Shown here: positions 51,334 to 61,027 of the stretch, one piece after another | Layout of the letters: every line of letters begins with the position of its first letter | How positions within the stretch are numbered: position 1 is the first letter of the stretch | NCBI GenBank assembly: GCA_005784505.1 | Contig: VCAZ01000030.1 | Location: 871,501-935,500, forward strand | Length of the DNA: 64,000 nucleotides | Reading direction: 5' to 3' | Source of the DNA: Bagarius yarrelli | Lineage: Eukaryota; Chordata; Actinopteri; Siluriformes; Sisoridae | Made by a program: the position numbers and the translations under genes | The notes under the pieces: generated by a model | What the model saw: the letters and a program-made list of their open reading frames with translations, nothing else | What the model was told of the DNA's origin: nothing | The model's database searches: none

Positions 51334-52646
51334 ATGGCCACAGTCACCCCCAACGATGACTGCCCCAACCCGGCAGAGCCCGATCGAATGAGGAAGAGGA
51401 AGCCTGAGGTGAAAGGGAGAAAAAACTTTCCCTGTCAGATGTGCGATAAGGCCTTTAATAGCGTGGAGAAGCTAAAAGTGCACTCCTACTCACACACAGG
51501 CGAGAGGCCGTACCGCTGCACACAAACTGACTGCACCAAGGCCTTTGTCTCAAAGTACAAACTACTACGGTAAATCCGCTAAGATTAACTCATTCTGACA
51601 CAACAGATTCTCTCATCCTCTATTCATTACTGATTTAATAATCACATTTGTTTTGACTTTATATAAAACACTTTAAAGACACACGTTTTAATGCTTTCCT
51701 GATCTTTTAGTGACCCCTGTTACTTTCTGTCCACAGACACATGGCCACACACTCTCCTGAAAAGACCCACAAGTGTAGCTACTGCGAGAAAATGTTCCAC
51801 CGCAAAGACCACCTCAAGAACCACCTGCACACACATGACCCCAACAAAGAGGCTTTTAGCTGTGGCGAGTGCGGCAAGAGCTACAACACCAAGCTGGGCT
51901 TCCGAAGGCACCAGGCTCTGCACGCGGCACATCGTGGCGATCTCACCTGCCAGGTGTGTCTTCGGCCATACCCCAGCACCACCCTGCTGCTTGAGCACCT
52001 GCGTGCCCATGCAGGCAAAAGTGCCACAGCGGCAGCTAAGGAGAAGAGGCATCAGTGTGAGCACTGCGAGCGCCGCTTTTACACGCGCAAGGACGTGCGG
52101 CGCCATCTTGTGGTGCACACGGGCCGCAAGGACTTTCTGTGCCAATACTGCGCACAGCGCTTTGGCCGCAAGGACCATCTGACTCGGCATGTAAAAAAGA
52201 GCCACAGCCACGAGCCGCTGCGTGTAAAGGCAGAGCCGCTGGAGCTCTCGGAGCCACACCCCTACCCCTACGCCTCCTATTCTCCACCACCGCCACCACT
52301 CCGTCCTGAGTTGGAAAGCTACCTTCTGGAGCTGCAGGCGGAGGAGGTGCCAAAGCTGAGTGCTGCTGCCACGACCACCGGAGAGACACCTCCATCTTTG
52401 GACTTCCTGTCTCCTCTGTTTAACTTCCTGCCTTATGGGCAAGGGGCAGGGCCAAGCTTGGGGGTTTCCTACATTCAGGAGGAGGGGCTTCCTGTAATGA
52501 TGCCGTCTCAGGAAGCTCCTGATCCTCTCGGCCCAATTCACACGCTCACACATTCACATACACACACACTCACCACAAGTTACACACACTCTCCTAGCCT
52601 AAATACAACCACCACCCTGCCTCGCTTTCACCAGGCCTTCCAGTGA
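51334..52646 (+). CDS. plag1: PLAG1 C2H2 zinc-finger transcription factor
   Basis: Nuclear activator of growth genes such as IGF2 in mammals. Coding exons: 51334-51569 and 51737-52646, GT-AG, split inside an Arg codon between fingers' ends (KYKLLR|HMATH). The product is 381 residues. Basic nuclear-localisation stretch MRKRKPEVKGRK at about 19-30. Seven C2H2 fingers span about 34-235, all ligands present: FPCQMC, YRCTQTDC, HKCSYC, FSCGEC, LTCQVC, HQCEHC and FLCQYC. They are followed by a VKAEP sumoylation-like site, ELESYLLELQ, LDFLSPLFNFLP, SLGVSYIQEE and the conserved end TTTTLPRFHQAFQ, each with a counterpart in mammalian PLAG1. The linker after the fingers is much shorter than in human (500 residues in total), and a His-Thr-rich low-complexity run precedes the end. 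The start MATVTP matches the family. Confidence 0.96.
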
Positions 52647-53984
52647 ACCAAAACATGGCACGGGCACACATTTAGCAGCTGTAGCACTTACACACGCTTA
52701 CACATGCATTAGCCTGGCACTTAAACTAGAATAGACAAAGCTTATCACTTAAATCAGAGACACTTATTACATTATATGCCTTTATAAACATATCATCTTC
52801 TCGTGCAAAAAAAAATATTTCAATCAACAATTTAAAAGTTAGCAATAGAAGATGTTGAACATCTGAGCTGTCATTCAAAACAATCAGTCTGGTTTACGAA
52901 TGTGTATGTGCCTTGGTTTGCAGTGAAGTTTTGCTCTCAGACACTGAGTGCATATAGCTTTTCCATTTAGCACTTTGAATTTAGTAATGTTGAAGCTCCA
53001 GTAATGCTAAATATTGATCAATATATTTTTTTTTTTTCTTATTTTAAAATTTTTTTTTTTATTTTTTTGGATCAGTTTGTTTGTTGGCTCACAAGCTGAA
53101 GGGTACTGAAATGTCAGCATCTGATTGACTATACACAGCCAAAGGCAACCAAAACCCTCAGAGCCAGAGTGTGGATGGCTCATCCTGTTTTGCCTTTATT
53201 TTTAATTTTTTTGCTTTTTTTGTTGCCTTTTTTTGTTTTTCAATTTACTTTTACTGGCGTTTGCCTTCAAGCTGCTGCTCATTTTAAGGGCCTTTAACTT
53301 TACCAGTGCGAATCTGCTTTACTTTACAAAGCAATAAAGGGAAACATGGACTGATTTCACAGAGACTATCATGCATAGACACAAACAGCTTTTTAACATC
53401 TCTTTAATTTTTTTACCCCACCATTTTACTTCTGTATAAATTTACGTATTTCTTTTTCCCTTTTCTTTCTTTTTTTTTTTGTTTCTGGACTTTGGACACC
53501 TACACAACCTCCAACCTCATCTGCCAGAATGCTGTCCATTGCACTGATTCTCATCAAGAAAAAAAGAAAGAATTGACAATTGACATACACAGTCTGTGAA
53601 GAAGTTGTGAATAAGATACATTACAGATTTTAACAGAGACTATTAATGGCTCCGCAGGGTGTAAAACAAATCTACGGTTGGCACCATCCTTCTAAGCCAA
53701 ATTCCTGTACAGATGTACGTGTTGTATGGGCGGGTGAGGATGAGTGAATGTGTGTTGAGTGAATGTTGAATATACATTGGGAGCTGAAGGTTGTTGGATG
53801 CTGGAAAGCCTCCAGATTGGGCATATTTTTTCATATTAGCACTTTCTAAAGAATCGAATGCTTTGGTGATGTTATGTCGTTACAAATATGTATTTTATGT
53901 TAAACACCCTTTTGCATCAAATGGTTAGTTGTAATGTATAGCTTTTTAGCAGATTGTTAGCGTGCGTGTGTGTGTTTATGTATA

Positions 53985-53990
53985 TGTGTT

Positions 53991-54088
<98 letters not shown>

Positions 54089-54090
54089 TA
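53985..54090. repeat. (GT)n-(AT)n compound microsatellite
   Basis: About 11 GT repeats pass directly into about 37 AT repeats, in the presumed plag1 3' UTR. Confidence 0.9.
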
Positions 54091-54311
54091 TATATATACT
54101 ATATACTATATTATAAAGTATGCTACATGATTTTTTGCAGGTACTCTTCATACAGTGTTTAATGTTGTCAATGTTATCTGTTTTGTGCTTTATTGCACAA
54201 AATGTCTGTGTCTCTCACCGAGACTTTAAAATGCGAATGGTTTATTCCACCCACACTTCTTGTTCTTTTTTTCATCTTTTCCATCCTTAAAGCACTTCCA
54301 TGGCTTGTTGG

Positions 54312-54317
<6 letters not shown>

Positions 54318-54353
<36 letters not shown>
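54318..54353. repeat. (AT)n microsatellite
   Basis: About 18 AT repeats, in the presumed plag1 3' UTR. Confidence 0.9.
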
Positions 54354-54356
<3 letters not shown>

Positions 54357-55147
54357 ACCTTTCTTTAGTCTGCCGTTTGTAAATATTTCCGTATTGAGAA
54401 AACATGTTTAAAAACTGGGATGACCAGAATGCCTCAATATTTTATAGTGTGAAATGGCGATGCCATTCGTTGCTGCTGAGGGGCCGACCGATTGCGCAGA
54501 GAAGCTGACGGAGATGCTCTGCGTCAGAGCATGTTTTTTTTTTTTTTTTTTTTTTTTACTGGGATATCCAGACCTTTTAGCAAATCTCCTGTTTAGTTTC
54601 AGCAGTACCATCCTGCAGTGTGCATATGTGTGAGAGCCAAACTGCCTCTCGACTTGGATAATGCTGCTAATGGACATGGCATAGCCCATGATGGCGCAAC
54701 AGAACTTTAAGTCTTTCCTCTCCTCTTTTTTCAGATACATAAAAAGTTTGAAGAGGAAGCGGACATACATAGTATGTATAGTGCGTGTCTTATTTTAGTG
54801 TGTCAGTAAAATCGATGTAGTCTATATCAAAGCTGATTAGGGGCTGGGTGTTGGACATTGTTGATGCTGGACGTGTTTTTTAAGGGAAGGGTCTATGTGA
54901 GCTGAACTCTAAGTGACCTTTTAAAGTCAAGAAAAGAAGGAGAAAAAGCTTGTTTTGTTCTAGAGACAGCATTCCAGCCATAATAGTGTTTTACATGGTG
55001 TCCTTATTGTTTTTAATCACATTTCTGTAATGCCAGTGATGGTGGCTTTCGCTAATCAATGTATATGTTACCATAATGTACTTTTACAAACTACTGTTGT
55101 ATACTGTTTGTATATCCCAAGACAGAATGATTCATAATTTTTGTGTG

Positions 55148-55184
<37 letters not shown>

Positions 55185-55455
55185 AGAACTTGCTGCTGCA
55201 GCCTGCGTTTTCTTTTGTATCCCGATGACATCATCCAAAGAGAGAGTTATTTAGTGGCTGGCCAGATGAGCCAGTTGTGTGCTGTAGAAGGTGAATTGCA
55301 ATGTGTGACTGTGTGTTTTGTTTCTGAGAAAGAATGTGTGTATTTGTATGCATTCAGACGACCTTTGCTGCTATGTGAGGAGAGGAGAGATTTGGTCCAG
55401 TGTTAATACTGTTCACAGTACTGAGAGCTCAATAAACATACCAGAAGGACTTGTG

Positions 55456-57000
55456 TTACAAATTGTGTTTTTTTTTTTTTGTTCCTGTTTGTGTTTTGAT
55501 ATAGAGTAAGTCAAATCGAATCAACGGAAAACTGCAAAAGGAATGTGGAAAAATAGATTAATGTAAAATGCTTTCTGTAGAATTTAAGCATACAGGAAAG
55601 CATCATGCTGGTCCAAAGTGAATTCCTATGTGATACTTAACGGAGTAAAAACATGATCAAATATTTTTGGATTTTTTGATTGAAAAAATGCGTTTAAGCA
55701 TCCTGATGTATTTTATGAAGCATCTTGATACCTGATTATCCTCAGAAGTATCATTCTTATTGTTATTATTAATATTATTATGCGAATATTCTATTTGTAC
55801 ACACCACATTATTTTGTATCCATCAGATGTTCTTAGTTTCTAAATGCAGTCATTTTATTATATTTTTTAAATACACAAACTCGTAATTAAATGCAGGAAA
55901 AAAAATTATCTTAACAGTTTAAAAATGTTGCTTTTAGTTTTGTTGAGTTTTGTATGGTCTTTAAAAATAAGCGAGCCCAATGCTGCTGTGAATAATTCGG
56001 TTGTGTGCAGTATATCTGTTTGTTGAAAGTATATGATTTGCATTAAAAAATTTCCCCTCTGTTCATTGCTGGAACATACAGCACATAGTTTAAAGCATTA
56101 AAATCTGGGTAATTGAGACTAAAACAGAAACATAAACATCAACTTGAGGTGCATTTAATAAATTCTACTGAACACATTTAGTTCATAAAAATCAGGCGCC
56201 TGATAGCAGTTATGCTCTCCAAAAATAAATGTTTGTGTACACGAAGCTCACAATGTATGTGAAGAAATAAATGATTCTGTATATTGATATTTATTTTGTC
56301 CCCCAAGTATGGGTCCCTGGTTTATGTCATCTGTATGAGACCCTTTCCACAACTTTTCTTACCTTTTGCTAAAGGTTGTGTAATGGAATGTTTTTATAAC
56401 ATTAAGAGTTACTATATGTTCTTTTTATGTTCTTAAAACGTTCAAATGACATTATTCAAACTAGAATCTTCTCAAGATGTTCAGAGAAAACCTTCTGCGA
56501 ACAACATCATAATCGTACCAACATCAAACAAACTGGATATTTTTATGTTTTTGAAACATTTCATAATGAATAAATCTTAAAATCAATACAAAACTTTGTA
56601 AAAACGTCAGAACATAAATTTGTTGGGAATTATCTACTTTAGCGCTTTGATTATACTACTCGTGCGTACACGTAAAAACAGTCCATGGTTTTTAAAAGTT
56701 GTTAAAAATGTAAAAGTTGCTAATATTGTTCAAAATTCGGCATATTTTCCTCTCCTTGATACACACTGACTGCAGCGATACACAACATGGCAGTCAGCAC
56801 TGGACTAACAGTGCGTCAGTGAGCGCATATCCTGAAGCGCCCAGTGAACCCGCTCACCCTCTGTCCTGTTTCTGGACGCTGACGTCAATGGGCGGAGACG
56901 CTGTCAATCATCTGTCATAGTAGCCAATCTGCTCACGCTCTCCTCTCCCGCCGTGTGATTGCTATTTCAATTGGTTAGAAAGGTAGGGGTTCAGAGGTTG
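55456..57000. other. plag1-rps20 intergenic DNA
   Basis: No long frame and no kinase motif: the intronless MOS gene of the corresponding mammalian interval is not here. A stretch at 56380-56520 with TTCTTAAAACGTTCAAATGA and GAGAAAACCTTCTGCGAACA resembles a common fish MITE family of 'AACGTTCTTAAAACGTTC' type. The last 150 bp is rps20 promoter (CAATTGGTTAG CCAAT-like, GC-rich). Confidence 0.5.
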
Positions 57001-57016
57001 CGCAGTACCCGGATGT

Positions 57017-57055
57017 TATATATAAGGCTTTGAGCAGGCCGGTAAGCCTTCCTTT
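57017..57055 (+). promoter_or_regulatory. rps20 core promoter (TATA box and 5'-TOP start)
   Basis: TATATATAA at 57017-57025 lies about 25-30 bp before the pyrimidine run CCTTCCTTTCTCTG at 57047-57060. A pyrimidine run at the cap site is typical of ribosomal protein genes (5'-TOP), whose translation responds to growth signals. The exact start is inferred. Confidence 0.6.
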
Positions 57056-57149
57056 CTCTGTGAACAGAGCACACTGTGTGTTTGTATTTCCTGGCTCACC
57101 GCTGTTCGCTTTTTAGTTCTACGAATAAGTCGGTCAGGAATACCCAGTT

Positions 57150-58864
57150 ATGGTGAGTTATGGGTTTTTTTCTTTCAAGAAGTTTTTAAGTATCAATGTC
57201 GAATTTAGTTTTTTCTGCAAATTGTTAACGTGGGCACGTGCGGCTTATGTTAGCTGGTTAGCTTGTGTGTTAAGTAAACGCCCGACATTTAGTACAAACA
57301 TATTTTTGGTAACGTTTTTCTAGAGGAGTTTGGGATACTTTAATATCTAATTAATGTTCGTATAGCTTGTAGGTGTTAAAACACTGTTAACTGAAGTGCT
57401 ATTAAAAGTTTACGGAGTTTGACCTGCTTTCTGATACTAGTTACCAGTTAACATTTTGTGCGGAGCTGCCATTTGGTTTAACTTAAATTTGATCAGTAGC
57501 TTTTGTTTTAGACTTTAGAATGACGTTATTCCCCGCAGTTTAGTTCAACAGCTTGCACACGAAATCGTCAAACTATACATATGCTACATTTTGTTTTCTG
57601 CTTTCTTGTACTTTTAGCTTTATTTTACATAAAAATCGCTTTACTTTAATACCAGCCAGTGGGAATAAACCGAAGTATTAGTCGACGTTTTAAGTTTGCA
57701 ATAGTGCGGTTTCACTAGCGTGGCGCTGTAGCACAAGACACAAGTCCTTATGCAGTCCAACAAAGACTTGGCAGCTACCCAAATACATTGCTGTGAACAA
57801 AATTAGTTTTTTAAATGCAATTTTCAAAAAATTTACAAACGTACAGCAGTTTGTTGCTAAAATATTGTAATTGGCTTTCAATAGGTTATAATATCCTAGT
57901 TGTATTTGTTAAAATGGGCATAAGCATCAAATTATTGCTGATGGATTGTGCTGAAAATGGCACATGTGGCTTGGTGTTAAACTGCTGTTTTTAATCTTTA
58001 GGCATTCAAAGACACTGGCAAAGCTCCTGTTGAGCCTGAGGTGGCCATTCACCGCATTCGGATCACCCTCACCAGCCGCAACGTCAAATCTCTTGAAAAA
58101 GGTTGGTAATTGGCTATGCTTTCTTTTCTGCATCCCTATGGCAATGAGGACAATTTACATTAACATGATTCATTGGATGAATTACAAATTATACGCTATT
58201 CTGAGCCGATAGCCATGTCCATGCCCTACATTATTTTGCATGTTTTTTTTCCCTAATGCAAGACTTTTATGTTTAGTTTGTGCTGATCTTATCCGTGGTG
58301 CCAAGGAGAAGAGCCTTAAAGTGAAAGGACCCGTGCGCATGCCCACTAAGGTAAATAACGCAAGTTAACAGAAAATCCCAAAACAAGTGCATGATGCAGC
58401 TCTTTAATTGGCTTGAATGGCACAAAAACGAGTTGTCAAGGCAAGTTTCCAAACCTGGGCAAATTTAGGCTTGGTGAATGTCATTTTGGGATATTATTGG
58501 TCAGAAGTCTATATGCCAGCGTTGGCAACCATACTGTGCTGCTTCACCCAGTAGTCAAGGTTGTCTTTAATTCTTGTTTATTTGCTAATATAATTCTTTA
58601 GAGGGGATCATTTCAAATGGACTTTAACTAAATGTTGGAATGTCACTACGCTGTAATTCAGGATTTTTTATCTCCTTTCAGACTCTGCGCATAACCACCC
58701 GTAAGACTCCTTGTGGAGAAGGCTCAAAGACCTGGGATAGATTTCAGATGAGGATCCATAAACGCCTCATTGACCTTCATAGCCCGTCTGAGATTGTCAA
58801 GCAGATCACCAGCATCAGCATTGAGCCTGGTGTAGAAGTCGAGGTTACCATCGCAGACGCATAA
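57150..58864 (+). CDS. rps20: 40S ribosomal protein S20 (uS10)
   Basis: Component of the small ribosomal subunit head. Coding exons: 57150-57152 (the ATG alone), 58002-58101, 58277-58350, 58682-58864; all GT-AG, with phases 0, 1 and 0. The product is 119 residues, the family's usual length, from MAFKDTGKAPVEPEVAIHRI to the end VTIADA. It includes the highly conserved TLRITTRKTPCGEGSKTWDR and RLIDLHSPSEIVKQITSIS. I see only about two differences from the human protein as recalled (Ala for Thr near residue 9 and Ser for Asn near residue 47). Having the start codon alone in exon 1 is typical of this gene. AATAAA is at 58913-58918. Confidence 0.98.
58138..58207 (+). ncRNA. weak C/D-box snoRNA candidate in rps20 intron 2
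   Basis: Mammalian RPS20 hosts a box C/D snoRNA (SNORD54) in an intron. Here ATGGC precedes ATGAGGA (box C consensus RTGATGA, one mismatch), and 50 bases later TTCTGAGCC gives a box D with a GCC that could pair with GGC. A possible internal C'-like TGGATGA lies near 58174. No guide target was checked. Equally it may be ordinary intron sequence. Confidence 0.2.
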
Positions 58865-58912
58865 ACCTGCTTTGGGTTGTTGTGGTGAACACAGAACCGT
58901 TCATGTGTGCAC

Positions 58913-58918
58913 AATAAA
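58913..58918 (+). terminator. rps20: rps20 polyadenylation signal
   Basis: AATAAA lies 49 bp after the stop codon, which fits the short 3' UTR of ribosomal protein mRNAs. Confidence 0.85.
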
Positions 58919-59007
58919 GAAAATTTAAAACCAATACTATGGGTGTCTGTTCTAATGTAGTGCTAATCTTCTTTATAAGTCATTTTGTTTCTGCTCCTAC
59001 ATGCGCT

Positions 59008-59212
59008 AGCGCGATGCACTACATTTACTGTGCTTGGCAGACGCTCTTATTCAGAGCGAGTTCCTTTTTTTTTTTATTTTTATTCATACATTTGGTCAAT
59101 TGGGGTGTTGAAGGCCTTGCTCAGGTGCTCAGCAGTGGCAGCTTGGTGCTGAGAATCAAGCCTGCAATCTTCAGTTTAGCAGTCAACGCAATCGCTGAGC
59201 CACCACCTCCAT
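59008..59212 (-). mobile_element. tRNA-derived SINE (type A), nearly complete
   Basis: On the minus strand: GGTGGTGGCTCAGCGATTGC, box B-like, body CACCTGAGCAAGGCCTTCAA, and tail GAATAAGAGCGTCTGCCAAG. An insertion of T-rich sequence interrupts the tail part. Confidence 0.75.
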
Positions 59213-59589
59213 TTTGCAATCACCAAGCAAAGGAAGAAAACAAGCTTTATTAGTTTGTGTATAGTATTCTGGTTTCGGCATTAGGAGTACCACTCAAGTT
59301 GTTTATTTGCAGCTGTAATAGTTTAAAGTAAGCCAGCATGACTATGACCATGAAATAGACCATTTATGGAGTTGAATATTGTATTAAGATTATGCATCAG
59401 GAGTGAAGTTTTTTTTTGAGCAGCTTTTATGTGTTGGCTAACTGTCATGAAGTGTAAATGCAACCATGGTCATTTAAGCACAAATATTTTAGATTTCTAC
59501 TGCAGTATTTTCTAAAATGACCATTTATTAGCATAATGTAATAATAGCTCAGTCTATTTAATAGGCTGAAATTTCAATTTGAAGATACT

Positions 59590-60240
59590 GTTAAATCTCC
59601 TTTTGGCTGTGCCTTTTTAGGGGTTGCCACACCCAATCATCTGTCTCCATCTAACCCTATTCTCTACATCCTCTTCACTCACACCCACTAACTTCATGTT
59701 CTTGTTTATTGCATCTATATACCTCCTCTTTGGTCTTCCTCTTTGCCTTCTGCCTGGTAGCTTCACTTCTAACGATATATTCACTATTCCTCCTCTGTAC
59801 ATGTCCAAACCACCTCAGTCTGGCTTTCCTGACTTTTTCCCCAAAAACATCTAACATGAGCCGTCCCCCTGATGAACTCATTCCTAATCCTGTCCAACAT
59901 TGTCACTTCCAAAGAAAACCTCAACATCTTCAGCTCTTCTACTTCCAGCTATGCCATCTGTCTCTTCCTCAGCGCCACTGTCTCTAAACCATACATCGTT
60001 GCTGGTCTTACCACTGTCTTGTACACCTTCCCCTTAAATCTAGCTGATATTCTCCTGTCACACATCACTCCTGACACATTTTTCCACCTATTCCAACCTG
60101 CCTGTACTCGCTTCTTTACCTCTTTTACACATTCTCCATTGCTCTGGACTGTCGGCCCCATGTACTTAAACTTTTGTACCTTCTTCACATTTTCACCCTG
60201 TAATCTCACTGTTTCACTTCCCTCCCTTTTATTCGAACAA
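59590..60240 (-). mobile_element. LINE ORF2 C-terminal fragment
   Basis: Minus-strand pieces in order: KKVQKFKYMGPTVQSNGE, CVKEVKKRVQAGWNRWKNVS, RISARFKGKVYKTVVRPA, MYGLETVALRKRQ; then (frame change) FGEKVRKARLRWFGHVQRR; then RGRPKRRYIDAINKNMKL and EEDVENRVRWRQMIGCGNP. This is the C-terminal part of a non-LTR retrotransposon reverse transcriptase; the clade is not assigned. At least two frame changes make it non-functional. The same 3' block is seen at 32690-32860. Confidence 0.8.
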
Positions 60241-60756
60241 ACGAAAATACTATTAAATAATGAATAGAATTAATTCCATTGGGTGTGCTTTGTCAGTGCA
60301 TGCAAGTAAATAATTAAAAAAGCACTTTCTCATAATTGCTACATTTTTTTTATTATTAATACTTAATCTATAAATCCATGACAAAACATATGCACAGAGC
60401 TGCAGCTGTACACTTTACAGATTAAATGGATATAAATATATACGTTAATATTGTATAGTATATCTTTTTGATTGTGTATAGTATTATATTCTGCATTTTG
60501 TTATAAAACTAAATCAGTTGTTTCTTATTTTATCAAATCCACCATCATTCTATTTATTTTTTATTGTAGGATAACATCAATTTTTAGTATTGCTTGTCAT
60601 CTAATGAACTGAACATGTAATTTCAATTAAACTTTGTCAGCTTTAACATTTTAGATAGAATCAATATACATAGATCTGTGCACTGTCAGTGATGTTTCTA
60701 TAGCGTCAGATAGGTGCAAACATCTCATGAATGAAGCTGATTAATGCTCAGCTCTG

Positions 60757-60792
60757 ATTGGTGGGCTGGTTTTGGAAATCACACATAATTGG
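60757..60792 (+). promoter_or_regulatory. paired CCAAT boxes upstream of kif20a
   Basis: Inverted CCAAT boxes (ATTGG) lie at 60757-60761 and 60788-60792, 31 bp apart and about 240 bp before the start codon. Two NF-Y sites about 31-33 bp apart are typical of G2/M cell-cycle promoters. A CHR-like TTTAAA lies at about 60885. Sites are seen; function is inferred. Confidence 0.5.
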
Positions 60793-61027
60793 CTGGGTGG
60801 AATTTTGGGGCCTGGTTTCGACTCATCACAGAAAGTGGATAAAGCTGTTTTACTGAAGGCTCAATGTGTTGAAGCCATTCCACTATTTTAAACAACGGCA
60901 GTTTGGTGGCCCTTGCTAGAGTTAGAGCTGAGGAGGTTTGTTTATTGCTTCCAATGGTAGTTGAGAAGCACAACGCATACACGTGCAGTAATTTCTAAAA
61001 GTGTAATAGTCACTTTCTGTCTTAGAC

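Larger units (their letters stand above)
52647..55455 (+). other. plag1: plag1 3' UTR with microsatellites
   Basis: No further coding content. AATAAA occurs at 53333-53338 and 55431-55436; the second suits a long 3' UTR, as in mammals. It contains T-rich stretches, a (GT)n-(AT)n tract at about 53985-54090, (AT)n at 54318-54353, poly-T at 54533-54557 and (GT)n at 55153-55184. Confidence 0.5.

Noticed and set aside
51720..52553. 277-codon minus-strand open frame
   Set aside because: It is antisense to plag1 coding exon 2; the plus strand encodes an unmistakable zinc-finger protein.
59709..60267. Plus-strand open frames of 92 and 131 codons
   Set aside because: They are antisense to the LINE ORF2 fragment, whose minus-strand reading has clear family blocks.
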